Positions 42,916 to 51,361 of a DNA stretch of 52,727 nucleotides are shown here, piece by piece. The DNA lies in NCBI GenBank assembly GCA_024692715.1, contig JAILMH010000062.1, positions 1 to 52,727 on the forward strand, read 5' to 3'. Within the stretch, counting starts at the first letter, position 1, and each line of letters opens with the position of its first letter. A program made the translations under genes and the position numbers. The notes under the pieces were generated by a model that saw only the letters and a program-made list of their open reading frames with translations, was not told the origin of the DNA and did no database searches. This DNA comes from Lachnospiraceae bacterium (GTDB taxonomy: Bacteria; Bacillota; Clostridia; Lachnospirales; Lachnospiraceae).

Positions 42916-44459
42916 AAGCTCAAGACCCCTTTTCTTGACTTTAATACCGGACGTATTCCAAATACTTCCTCAAATAAGCGCGTCTGTTCACTAAAATAGC
43001 ACTTTTCCAAGAGCATACTGTCATTACAGCCTACAGTGATCCAGAGCTCCTTCTCATGAAGCTGTGTCTTTACCGCACCATATTTCTTTCTTGGGCTCCT
43101 TGACATTCCGCTTGCTACACGAAGTATAGCTGTAAGCTTCATTACGACCAGATAAACATCACCATCAAAGTCCTTTTTATTAAAATTATCATGCCTGTAA
43201 CGTGAATCCTTTGGATAGGAATTATAAACTATAGTTGCAATAATTTCGCGTTCAAGATGTGAAATTCCTATAATCTCAGTTCCCATTATGATACTGTAGG
43301 AGCACTCCGCAGGCGCAGAAAGCGACACAAAACGACCCACATCGCTAAGCCTTGCAGCTATTTCAAGCAAAAGCCTTTCTCTCTTACTTAATCCGTGAAG
43401 TTTCTTCATTCCGTCAAATATCGCAAGTGCACTTTTCACAAGCTTGTCGCTGATATTATGACTTCCGCTGTATCTTACAGAAACGCTTTCCGCGCAGGAT
43501 ATAATATCCTGCTCAAAGTCATGTGTAGACTCGATTATCTTATTTTTTTCAGCATAATCATAAGCAATACCATCTGAAAGGGTAACACCCGGAGCCCATA
43601 AATGTTCTGCGCCGGTTATCTTTATCATATGCTGAATAAGATTTGTTGACGGCATTATGAGTGATGCATTTTCTCTAAGTATTCCGATATTTTTAGCAAA
43701 CTGTTCAGGAGACATCGTCTTTAAGGAATCAGCAAACCTTACAAACTGTGTCCCTGTAACAGAACCGGCCTCGCTCTTCATGTTACTTACAATATAAGGA
43801 AGATAATCATCAACTACGATAATATTCTGGATATCAAGCTCCGAAAGATATAGCTTCTTAAATGAATGCAGCTCAGAATCGATTATCTCAGATAAAAGCT
43901 CCTCATACTGAGCTCTTCCCGGGTCCATGGCACGAATCTTAGTTCTAAGGCGCAAAATCCCAAGCGGAAGATTCACAGTAGTGACCAGCCTCGAACTGGT
44001 GAAAAGTGAAACCTGCGTACTTCCTCCGCCTATATCGATGATCGCTGTACCATGATCAATAATATGTCCAAACTGCTTAGATTTGAGCGCTATTGATTTA
44101 TAATCCAAAAAACGCTGTTCTGAATTGCCGAGAACCGAAACCTCAAGTCCAACTCTGAGTCGTATCTGATCCAGAACTACCCTTGTGTTTTCAGTCTCTC
44201 TTATCGCTGATGTGCCATAGGCCTTATAATCATCAACCTTATAGGACTTCATGATCTTCATAAATCCATCGAGCACCTCACAGAGCTCATCCATTCGTTC
44301 ATAGCTGATGTGCCCTGTATTATAGGTCTCGGTACCAAGGTCGATTCTGTGACGAACGTAGTCGATCTCACGAACTCCGAACTTTTTAGATAACTCAAAG
44401 ATCTTCATTCCAACTTCATACGAACCCACATCTATCGCCGCAAATGTCTTAATTGCCAT
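42912..44459 (-). CDS. ppx: exopolyphosphatase, Ppx/GppA family
   Basis: ASKHA-fold phosphatase that releases phosphate from polyphosphate ends or hydrolyses pppGpp. Motifs are AAIDVGSYEVGMKIFE at the start, GTSAIRETEN, SEQRFLDYKS (catalytic Glu), and DIGGGSTQVSLF. The C-terminal part (about 310-510) corresponds to the HD-like domain, but the HD pair reads SD in AARLSDVGRF, so that metal site looks lost. ATG 44457-44459 chosen (515 aa) because GGGGGA lies 8 nt upstream; a TTG 6 nt earlier would be too close. Paired with ppk1 by a 4-nt overlap. Confidence 0.92.
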   Translation of the reverse strand: MAIKTFAAIDVGSYEVGMKIFELSKKFGVREIDYVRHRIDLGTETYNTGHISYERMDELCEVLDGFMKIMKSYKVDDYKAYGTSAIRETENTRVVLDQIRLRVGLEVSVLGNSEQRFLDYKSIALKSKQFGHIIDHGTAIIDIGGGSTQVSLFTSSRLVTTVNLPLGILRLRTKIRAMDPGRAQYEELLSEIIDSELHSFKKLYLSELDIQNIIVVDDYLPYIVSNMKSEAGSVTGTQFVRFADSLKTMSPEQFAKNIGILRENASLIMPSTNLIQHMIKITGAEHLWAPGVTLSDGIAYDYAEKNKIIESTHDFEQDIISCAESVSVRYSGSHNISDKLVKSALAIFDGMKKLHGLSKRERLLLEIAARLSDVGRFVSLSAPAECSYSIIMGTEIIGISHLEREIIATIVYNSYPKDSRYRHDNFNKKDFDGDVYLVVMKLTAILRVASGMSRSPRKKYGAVKTQLHEKELWITVGCNDSMLLEKCYFSEQTRLFEEVFGIRPVLKSRKGVLSL

Positions 44460-44483
44460 AGACAACTTCCCCCTGTGCTTTAC

Positions 44484-45773
44484 TTATTCCTTCCCCAATA
44501 GATAGTCTATGAACTGTTCCGCTGTCCGTCCGCTCATACCACCATGAGAAAGTTCCCATTTATTTGCTTCTGCAAACAGCTCCTCCTCCGAAAGTTTTAT
44601 ATCGTTTCGCTCTGCAATGGCCTTAACGATAGTATTAAACTCCTTCTTACCCGGTCGTCCAAAATATATCTTCACTCCAAATCTTGCCGAAAGTGAAAGC
44701 TTCTCCTGTACTGTATCACTTTCATGCAGATCATCATTTCTATGAACATCGAGCTTATCACCAAAATTCTCATGTACAAGATGACGTCTGTTCGATGTGG
44801 CATAAATAAGCACATTATCAGGTTTTTTCTCAAGACCGCCTTCAATGACAGCCTTAAGATATTTATACTCTGTCTCTGTATCCTCAAACGAAAGATCATC
44901 CATGTAAATGATGAACTTATAATTACGATTCTTAATCTGTGAAATGAGCTCGTTCAATTCCTGAAACTGATGCTTGTACACTTCAATGATCCTAAGCCCG
45001 GCCGGATAATACTTATTCAATATTCCCTTTATCGAAGATGATTTACCGGTTCCTGCATCACCGAACATCAGCACATTATTAGCCGGACGTCCTGCAAGAA
45101 ATGCCTCTGTATTCTCACAGAGCTTCTGCTTCTGCATATCTATCCCGATCAGATCCTCCAGCTCAACATGTCTGACTCTGGTTATCGGTGCGACTACTGT
45201 ATTTCCATCGATGTCTTTTTCAAGCCTGAAAGCCTTATGAAGACCAAACTTGCCTACACCAAAATCATAGTAAAATTCTCTCATGATCTCAAGGAAACCA
45301 TCTGCATCATTAGCTGCCGCAAGACTCTTTGCAAGGTCACAGATCCTGTCGCGGATACGCCTGTTAAAGGCAGCGCCGTCACTATTTGCCGGCTTAAAAC
45401 CCTCGATCAGCGCAAAGCAGTTAACACCTATCGAATTATCTATCTCCTCCAGGTTCCAGCTGAAACACTCTTCAAAGATCCAGAAATCATGCCTTGCTAT
45501 CTGATTAAGCGACCCCCCTATCTCAACTCTTTTTTCACTGGAAATACTGAACGCGTTCTCATTATTTACCAATATATACGCAAGAAAACAGTGCCAGAGA
45601 TTCCCCTCGAAGCCATGCTCTGACGCAACTTCAATAAGTTCTCCCACTGTCTCGGTAGCGAGTGCGCGATTGACTTCATTTTTACTGCTGCTTTCATTAT
45701 AAAGCTTTGCTACCTTATCGAAAATCTCCTGATGCTTAAAATTTCTGTATAAGATCAATTCATCTGTCTTCAT
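44484..45773 (-). CDS. DUF815 family AAA+ ATPase
   Basis: 429-residue protein with an N-terminal helical half (about 1-195) and a C-terminal AAA+ module. Walker A GDAGTGKS is at 238-245, Walker B-like FIIYMDDLSFED near 284-295, and the sensor-type ATSNRRHLV follows. This is the DUF815 arrangement; the family's function is unknown, though it resembles MoxR and helicase-loader type ATPases. It lies between pheA (22 bp upstream) and ppx (24 bp downstream), so it is expressed with polyphosphate enzymes. Gene with 5' half of low similarity to anything I recognise. Confidence 0.88.
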   Translation of the reverse strand: MKTDELILYRNFKHQEIFDKVAKLYNESSSKNEVNRALATETVGELIEVASEHGFEGNLWHCFLAYILVNNENAFSISSEKRVEIGGSLNQIARHDFWIFEECFSWNLEEIDNSIGVNCFALIEGFKPANSDGAAFNRRIRDRICDLAKSLAAANDADGFLEIMREFYYDFGVGKFGLHKAFRLEKDIDGNTVVAPITRVRHVELEDLIGIDMQKQKLCENTEAFLAGRPANNVLMFGDAGTGKSSSIKGILNKYYPAGLRIIEVYKHQFQELNELISQIKNRNYKFIIYMDDLSFEDTETEYKYLKAVIEGGLEKKPDNVLIYATSNRRHLVHENFGDKLDVHRNDDLHESDTVQEKLSLSARFGVKIYFGRPGKKEFNTIVKAIAERNDIKLSEEELFAEANKWELSHGGMSGRTAEQFIDYLLGKE

Positions 45774-45795
45774 ACTGTCACCGCTCCCTGATCAC

Positions 45796-46920
45796 TCAAT
45801 AATTTCCAAGTATCTTCATATTTCTTGTCTCTTCTCTAAGCCCTCTCAATGCATTTCTGACACCTGCATCTCTGAGATTCCCTTCGAAATCTATAAAGAA
45901 TCTGTACTCCCATGGGCGATCCGGAATAGGTCTGCTCTCGATTTTCGACATGTTAAGATCATTATATATGAAATGAGCGATAATGGAATAAAGAGAACCG
46001 CTTTTATGTGGAATTTCAAAGCATACGCTGATCTTTTTCGCATCCTTACAGAATATTTTTCTATTAGTAACAATTATAAAGCGTGTTGAATTTCCCTCGC
46101 TGAAATTGATATCATCTTTGAGCACTTCAAGTCCATAAGCTTTTGCAGCTCTCACTCCTGCGATAGCTCCCTGCGTAGGATCATTCTGCTCCTTGATCAT
46201 CTTCGCAGCCATGGCTGTATTTGCATAGCTTATCTGCTTCCAGCCCATTTCTTCAAGGAAATCGGCACACTGCATAAGTGCCTGAGGATGAGAGTATACC
46301 GTTTTGATATCCTCTATCTGTGAGCCCTTTATACCAAGGAGGCAATTGTCGATCCTGATGATCTGCTCTGCTACAATATAGTTTTCAAACTCTGTGAGCA
46401 GGTCATAGTTTGCACTGACGATTCCGGCAGATGAATTTTCGATCGGCAGTACCGCATAATCTGCCGTTCCCTCATCTATTGCCCGCATTGCATCCTTAAA
46501 AGTATTAACCGAGTGAGCATTCACTCCTTCACCAAAATAGGCGAACATGGCAGCTTCAGAATACGCACCGTTGACACCCTGAAAAACCACACTTACATCT
46601 TTGGTATCAAGCTTATCCACTTCAATAAAAGGAAGCCTTCCTCCGACACCGTTTTCCTCAAGCAATGCATACTGCTTTTTACGGCTGATTGACATTATCT
46701 GTGAAAATAATTCTTCAGTACCCTTTGCATTAAAATCACTATGCGTGAGATTTTTAAGATTTTCTATCTTTGAATGCTCTCTTTCAGGGTCATAAACGTT
46801 TCTTCCGTTTGCAATTTTGTACTCTGCAACCTTCTCAGAAACTTTCATTCTTTTTTCATAAAGTTCTACAATTTTTTCGTCTATTTCGTCGATTTCTTTT
46901 CTATAGGTTTCAAGGCTCAT
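45796..46920 (-). CDS. pheA: bifunctional chorismate mutase / prephenate dehydratase
   Basis: Makes phenylpyruvate for phenylalanine synthesis. The AroQ chorismate mutase domain is at about 1-88 (RKEIDEIDEKIVELYEKRM), the prephenate dehydratase domain at about 108-285 (GVNGAYSEAAMFAYFG, LPIENSSAGIV and the catalytic NSTRFIIV), and the ACT regulatory domain at about 293-374 (HKSGSLYSII, KIESRPIPDRPWEYRFFID), the ESRP motif being the phenylalanine-binding one. So feedback inhibition by Phe is expected. GGGAG lies 12 nt before the ATG, rather far. First gene of the operon leading to DUF815, ppx and ppk1; no aromatic genes adjoin it. Confidence 0.95.
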   Translation of the reverse strand: MSLETYRKEIDEIDEKIVELYEKRMKVSEKVAEYKIANGRNVYDPEREHSKIENLKNLTHSDFNAKGTEELFSQIMSISRKKQYALLEENGVGGRLPFIEVDKLDTKDVSVVFQGVNGAYSEAAMFAYFGEGVNAHSVNTFKDAMRAIDEGTADYAVLPIENSSAGIVSANYDLLTEFENYIVAEQIIRIDNCLLGIKGSQIEDIKTVYSHPQALMQCADFLEEMGWKQISYANTAMAAKMIKEQNDPTQGAIAGVRAAKAYGLEVLKDDINFSEGNSTRFIIVTNRKIFCKDAKKISVCFEIPHKSGSLYSIIAHFIYNDLNMSKIESRPIPDRPWEYRFFIDFEGNLRDAGVRNALRGLREETRNMKILGNY

Positions 46921-46955
46921 TAATGCGGTTTTCTCCCTTCCAAGACTTAACGTTT

Positions 46956-46984
46956 ATTATATTCTTTCAACGTTGAAAAGACAA
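46956..46984 (-). promoter_or_regulatory. pheA operon promoter
   Basis: TTGTCT (-35, 46979-46984) and a perfect TATAAT (-10, 46956-46961) are 17 bp apart. The spacer is almost entirely the palindrome at 46965-46978. The start would be near 46949, leaving a leader of about 30 nt with no T-box or attenuator. Confidence 0.65.
46965..46978. promoter_or_regulatory. 14-bp perfect palindrome shared by divergent promoters
   Basis: TTTCAACGTTGAAA reads the same on both strands. It fills the spacer between -35 and -10 of the minus-strand pheA promoter and overlaps the -35 (TTGAAA) of the plus-strand DUF5050 promoter. This placement is what an operator for a dimeric repressor would have; the regulator is unknown and no regulator gene is next to it. 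Confidence 0.55.
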
Positions 46985-47001
46985 CTTGATGATATTATAA
47001 T
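46973..47001 (+). promoter_or_regulatory. promoter of the DUF5050-pyrBI transcript
   Basis: TTGAAA (-35, 46973-46978) and TATAAT (-10, 46996-47001), separated by 17 bp, form a near-consensus sigma-A promoter. The start would be near 47008, about 40 nt before the DUF5050 ATG. Its -35 is the right half of the palindrome. Confidence 0.7.
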
Positions 47002-47047
47002 AATAGTGAATACTTATGGGGTTAAGTTTTTCATTTGGGGGATAAAT

Positions 47048-48067
47048 ATGAATAAAAAATCGATTATCTTTATTGTTGCTGTAGCGATAATTTCAATCGG
47101 ACTGGTGGTTGCATCTCAGCTAAGCCGAAGATTTCCTAAAAATCCGGAAGATACTATAGGCAACAACGCCGGTAATCTTCTCAACAAAGGGTATGTTGCA
47201 GAAGCCGGTGGAAAGGTTTATATTCGTAACTGCGCAGACGGCGGAACACTCTGGGTCATGAATCCGGATGAAAGCAGTGCAAAAAGGCTCAAGGAGATCA
47301 CGCCCGAATATATCAATGTCGGCGGTGACTATCTCTACTACTATAATTCAGACAGCGGAAGCTCAGGCTTTCTGTCATTTATGGCAAATAACACAGGAAT
47401 ATACCGTCTTGGCATTAAAGGCGGAAATGCAGAATGTCTGCAGCAGTCTCCTGTTGACTATTTACTTTTAGTCGGAAATACTCTCTATTATGAGTATTTT
47501 GCTTCAAAACATGACGGAGATCCTGAAGACAGCGGCCTCGGCCTTTACAGCATTCAGACTGACAGATCCGATCATACCCATCTCGCAGATACACCTGTAA
47601 TACCGGCAAATTATTACAACGGTAAATTTTACTATGCAGGGCAGACCGCAGATCTGAGCCTTCATGCCTATGATCCAAAGAGTAAAAACGACTCCACCGT
47701 GATCAAAGGAAGCTTTTGGAATCCAATACTTTCAGAAGGCTATGTTTACTACATGAATCCTGAAAGAAATTACTCGATATGCCGCAGGAATCTCTCCGGT
47801 GGAAATGAGGAGGAACTTGTCTCTGACCGCACCGACTGTTTTAATATAGTCGGAAATCATATTTACTACCAGAAGAATTCAAGAACTGATCCTGCGCTTA
47901 TGCGCGCCGGCAAAGACGGATCAAATCCGACAACAGTTATCGCCGGAAATTATACTAAAATCAACGCCTCTTCAAAATATGTATATTTCGTTGATTATTC
48001 AAACGAAAGTCTCATGTATCATCAGGCGATTGATGGACCGGTTTCACCATCTGTTTTCAATCCGTGA
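47048..48067 (+). CDS. DUF5050 domain-containing membrane-anchored protein
   Basis: 339 residues with an N-terminal signal anchor (KKSIIFIVAVAIISIGLVV), so the rest is predicted to be extracellular. The remainder is built of repeated short strands with GKVYIRN, YLYYYNSD, NTLYYEYF, GKFYYAG, GYVYYMN, NHIYYQKN and KYVYFVDY, spaced about 35-50 residues apart, a beta-propeller-like pattern matching DUF5050. Function unknown. The frame is open from 46973, but GGGGGAT just before ATG 47048 decides the start. Lies 33 bp upstream of pyrB with no terminator, so the two are probably co-transcribed. Confidence 0.82.
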   Translation: MNKKSIIFIVAVAIISIGLVVASQLSRRFPKNPEDTIGNNAGNLLNKGYVAEAGGKVYIRNCADGGTLWVMNPDESSAKRLKEITPEYINVGGDYLYYYNSDSGSSGFLSFMANNTGIYRLGIKGGNAECLQQSPVDYLLLVGNTLYYEYFASKHDGDPEDSGLGLYSIQTDRSDHTHLADTPVIPANYYNGKFYYAGQTADLSLHAYDPKSKNDSTVIKGSFWNPILSEGYVYYMNPERNYSICRRNLSGGNEEELVSDRTDCFNIVGNHIYYQKNSRTDPALMRAGKDGSNPTTVIAGNYTKINASSKYVYFVDYSNESLMYHQAIDGPVSPSVFNP

Positions 48068-48070
48068 AAC
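48041..48070 (+). repeat. inverted repeat across the DUF5050 stop codon
   Basis: GTTTCAC (48041-48047) and GTGAAAC (48064-48070) are perfect 7-bp complements 16 nt apart, spanning the DUF5050 stop codon and ending 30 nt before the pyrB ATG. No T run follows, so it is not a standard terminator. It may be a processing or translation element between the two genes, or chance. Confidence 0.3.
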
Positions 48071-48100
48071 TGAGTTTATATAAGAAAGGGAAAACTAAAA

Positions 48101-49021
48101 ATGAAAAACGTTATGAGTCCTCTCGACTTTTCAGTGGAAGAGCTCGAAGCCCTTATGGACAAAGCCACTGACATCATGGCTCACCCCCAGAAATACGCGC
48201 ATGCCTGCGATGGAAAGATCCTTGCAACGCTCTTTTATGAGCCAAGTACAAGAACCCGTCTTTCCTTCGAGGCTGCGATGTTAAGACTCGGAGGCAAGAC
48301 ACTTGGTTTCCACTCCGCAGATTCATCTTCCGCTACCAAAGGCGAGACCGTAGCTGACACGATTCGTGTTATTTCAAGCTTCGCTGATATCTGTGCAATG
48401 CGTCACCCTAAAGAAGGTGCCCCAATGGTAGCTGCAGAAAAATCATCTATTCCTGTTATCAATGCAGGCGATGGCGGTCATCAGCATCCGACACAGACAT
48501 TAACGGATCTCATGACGATTCATTCTCTTAAAGGCCATTTTGATAATCTTACAATTGGTATGTGCGGCGACTTAAAGTTCGGACGTACTGTTCATTCTCT
48601 CATCGAAGCATTGCTTCGTTATTCCAATATTCATTTTGTTTTCATTTCACCAAAGGAACTTATGCTTCCCGGTTACATTAAAGATAAACTTGATTCCCAT
48701 CCAGACATACAATATGAAGAAGTTACAACACTTGAAGAAGTACTTCCAAAGCTCGATGTCCTCTATATGACTCGTGTACAGAGAGAACGTTTCTTCAATG
48801 AGGAAGACTATGTAAGATTAAAGGATTTCTACATTCTCGATAAAAAGAAGATGGCCCTTGCCGGACCTGATATGCTCGTGCTCCATCCACTGCCGCGAGT
48901 AAATGAGATCTCTACTGAGATTGATGACGACCCGAGAGCAGTTTTCTTTAAGCAGGTAAAATTCGGCATGTACATCCGAATGGCATTGATCCTTAAGCTT
49001 CTTGATATAAATGTTGACTGA
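48101..49021 (+). CDS. pyrB: aspartate carbamoyltransferase catalytic subunit
   Basis: Commits carbamoyl phosphate and aspartate to pyrimidine synthesis. The carbamoyl phosphate loop STRTR is at 49-53 ([15 protein letters not shown]), then [26 protein letters not shown] and [10 protein letters not shown]. The 306 residues match the E. coli-type catalytic chain that pairs with PyrI. AAGAAAGGG lies about 9 nt before the ATG. No pyrR, PyrR-binding loop or attenuator was seen in the 33-bp gap upstream, unlike most Firmicutes pyr operons. Confidence 0.97.
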   Translation: MKNVMSPLDFSVEELEALMDKATDIMAHPQKYAHACDGKILATLFYEPSTRTRLSFEAAMLRLGGKTLGFHSADSSSATKGETVADTIRVISSFADICAMRHPKEGAPMVAAEKSSIPVINAGDGGHQHPTQTLTDLMTIHSLKGHFDNLTIGMCGDLKFGRTVHSLIEALLRYSNIHFVFISPKELMLPGYIKDKLDSHPDIQYEEVTTLEEVLPKLDVLYMTRVQRERFFNEEDYVRLKDFYILDKKKMALAGPDMLVLHPLPRVNEISTEIDDDPRAVFFKQVKFGMYIRMALILKLLDINVD

Positions 49022-49040
49022 GAGAGAGGTTATCTTAGAA

Positions 49041-49496
49041 ATGACAAATAAGCGTGAAGAATATAAATTGAATGTAGGTAAGATCGAAGAGGGCTTTGTT
49101 ATCGATCACATCCAGCCGGGCAAAGGTATGGACCTTTACTATTACCTCGGTCTTGATAAGCTGAGCTCCTGCGTAGCGATCATCCAGAATGCCTTTTCCC
49201 GCAAAATGGGTAAAAAAGACATGATCAAAGTAGAGGGACCGCTCCAGCAGTTTGACTTAGATATCATTGCTTTTCTTGACCACACAGCTACTATCGATAT
49301 CATCAAAGACGGAGAGATCATCGATAAGCCAAAGCTTGAATTTCCGCAGGAGATCGTAAACGTTATCAAGTGCAGAAACCCGAGATGTATCACATCTACC
49401 GAGCACCAGCTCGATAATATCTTCTATCTCACAGATCCTAAAAACGGAACCTACCGCTGTAAGTACTGTGAGACAAAATGGACACCGATCAATTAA
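49041..49496 (+). CDS. pyrI: aspartate carbamoyltransferase regulatory subunit
   Basis: Allosteric chain that binds nucleotides (CTP/UTP inhibition, ATP activation in E. coli) and bridges PyrB trimers. The N-terminal allosteric domain is at about 1-100 and the C-terminal zinc domain carries Cys111, Cys116, Cys140 and Cys143. The frame is open to ATG 49011 within pyrB, but a start at ATG 49041 after AGAGG (11 nt) gives the family N-terminus (151 aa). It follows pyrB by 19 bp and ends at a terminator. Confidence 0.95.
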   Translation: MTNKREEYKLNVGKIEEGFVIDHIQPGKGMDLYYYLGLDKLSSCVAIIQNAFSRKMGKKDMIKVEGPLQQFDLDIIAFLDHTATIDIIKDGEIIDKPKLEFPQEIVNVIKCRNPRCITSTEHQLDNIFYLTDPKNGTYRCKYCETKWTPIN

Positions 49497-49499
49497 CAA

Positions 49500-49536
49500 A
49501 AAGATGCAGACTCCTTACTTGGAGCCTGCATTTTTT
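49500..49536. terminator. bidirectional terminator between pyrI and the GDPD fusion gene
   Basis: TGCAGACTCC (49505-49514) and GGAGCCTGCA (49521-49530) form a 10-bp stem with one A-C mismatch and a 6-nt loop, followed by TTTTTT on the plus strand. On the minus strand the flanking A run (49498-49502) supplies a T tract; there the stop codon of the Gfo-GDPD gene overlaps the stem flank. Confidence 0.88.
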
Positions 49537-51334
49537 AGACAATGGCATCATTTATGCTAAGTGTTTTTCTCTTAAGATACATTTCCGGTATATTTGTAAA
49601 AATATCCGTAACGCCAAAATCAAGATATCTTTCGAGATGCGCCTCTTTAAGGGAAACCTTTCCCTTAAAAAACGGTTCATCTGTATTCCATGCCCTGACC
49701 GTTACACCTTTTAAGTACTTTGGAAGTCTGACATTTAAGCCTGCCACGCATGGATGAAGCGCATCCGCTCCGACTTTTCTCCCATAGACGATACAATCTT
49801 CAAGATAAAATCCCAACATTCCGGTCTTAGCCTTCGGGTCAAGCTCCTTTATATGCTTTATCGACTCTGCTCTGAAAGAAGACCATATCACAAAGTTTGA
49901 AAGCTCATGCTTTTTTACCAGCGCGAGAGCCTTTTCTTCTATTCCGTTGTAACGATATTTACCTGTCTTAAGCTCGATATTCAAAAGAAGTCCTGACTTT
50001 AAGCAATACGGTTTTAAGAGTCGCAGCACTTCTTCAAGTGTCGGTATATTCGTCCTCATACCTCCGCCGGCATCTATGGTGAGTGCCCGTATCTCTGAAA
50101 GCTTATAATCCTTTACCTCACGTATCCCGTCTGTGGTACGTTCCACGCTTTCATCATGAATTACAACTATCTCGCCATCCCTGGTCATCTGAATATCGAA
50201 CTCTATACCCGTAAGTCCCTTAAGATCAGCTGCAGCCTTAAAAGCTTCAATAGTATTTTCCGGATTATACATGCTACATCCGCGATGTGCCCATATCCTG
50301 ACCTGCTGAGCCCGTTCAATGTGATTCCTGACTCCGGTTTCCTCAAAGGTCTTAAACCGGTCATTTAAGAACTCCTGAATGACCCTTGCCGACCTTATCG
50401 AAATAAGATCATCATTTCCCTTACGACGGCCGCTCTCTGCCCTTACTTTCTGCTTTCCAAAAAGCTCTGCATCCGCAGCTCTCCTTGCAAACTCCTCCAG
50501 CTCATACTGGATTCCTGTATCAGTATACTTGTACTCAAAGAGCTCATTTTTCTTCGGGTCTTCAAATCTAACCTGAAACTTTGTCGTCATCCACCAGGGA
50601 GAAGGGACATATATACATCCCTTGGTTCCTGAGATCATGAGATTTCCTTCACTCTTGACCTCAAGTCCTACCTTGGCTGTAGCTGAAGCTTTACCATAGT
50701 CAAAATAAATCTTTGAGTATGTATCCACGCCATTTGAAAGAAAAAGTGAATGAAAGCTGACTGAATTATAGGCAGGTCCCAAAAGATCAATGATCGGAAG
50801 CATACAGTAATTACCAAGCTCGACAACTGCCCCTCCGTATTTTTCATCTGTGATCTCTCTTTTATTTGTAGGAGTAAGCCTTGTATAAGAGGCCTCGACA
50901 TCCATGATAGTGCCGATCTTGCCGGATTTGGCAATTTTTAGAAGCTCATTATAACCCTCACAATATTTTGTCGGCATGACTTCCATTATCACCGTATCAT
51001 TCACATCTGCAAGCGTAAAAAGCATATCAGCCTTATCCTCTGCCAGCGCAAGCGGCTTTTCGCAAAGGACATGCTTCTTCGTGAGCAACGCTTCCTTCGC
51101 TATCTCTACACGGGTGACCGGAGGCGTTGTGATATAAACAGCATCGACCTCATCCCATATTTCACCAAGCTTATCTGTATAAAGCTTTATATTATGATCC
51201 ATAGAATAGCGCTTTGCTCTGCTCAGATTCAAATCACAGATAGCCGTTATCTTAAACCCGTCAAGTTTCCTGATCGTCTTTGCAAATCTCTCAGCTCTGC
51301 TTCCCGTGCCTATTACTCCAAACCTCAGCCCCAT
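49535..51334 (-). CDS. fusion of Gfo/Idh/MocA oxidoreductase and glycerophosphodiester phosphodiesterase
   Basis: 599-residue protein with two full catalytic domains. The N-terminal half (about 1-325) is a Gfo/Idh/MocA dehydrogenase: Rossmann GVIGTGSRAERFAK at 6-19 and the catalytic CEKPL (91-95, Lys93). The C-terminal half (about 345-590) is a GDPD domain with AHRG (His350, Arg351), Glu378 and Asp380 (GIEFDIQMTRDG) and His393 (VIHDE), i.e. a complete active site. No stop or frameshift separates them. GGGGAG precedes the ATG by 6 nt. It sits beside sugar-nucleotide and glycosyltransferase genes, so a role in modifying a glycan or lipid-linked polyol is possible; the pairing is unusual and the substrate unknown. 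Confidence 0.9.
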   Translation of the reverse strand: MGLRFGVIGTGSRAERFAKTIRKLDGFKITAICDLNLSRAKRYSMDHNIKLYTDKLGEIWDEVDAVYITTPPVTRVEIAKEALLTKKHVLCEKPLALAEDKADMLFTLADVNDTVIMEVMPTKYCEGYNELLKIAKSGKIGTIMDVEASYTRLTPTNKREITDEKYGGAVVELGNYCMLPIIDLLGPAYNSVSFHSLFLSNGVDTYSKIYFDYGKASATAKVGLEVKSEGNLMISGTKGCIYVPSPWWMTTKFQVRFEDPKKNELFEYKYTDTGIQYELEEFARRAADAELFGKQKVRAESGRRKGNDDLISIRSARVIQEFLNDRFKTFEETGVRNHIERAQQVRIWAHRGCSMYNPENTIEAFKAAADLKGLTGIEFDIQMTRDGEIVVIHDESVERTTDGIREVKDYKLSEIRALTIDAGGGMRTNIPTLEEVLRLLKPYCLKSGLLLNIELKTGKYRYNGIEEKALALVKKHELSNFVIWSSFRAESIKHIKELDPKAKTGMLGFYLEDCIVYGRKVGADALHPCVAGLNVRLPKYLKGVTVRAWNTDEPFFKGKVSLKEAHLERYLDFGVTDIFTNIPEMYLKRKTLSINDAIV

Positions 51335-51361
51335 TTTTTTCTCCCCTGCTATGGCTTCCGA

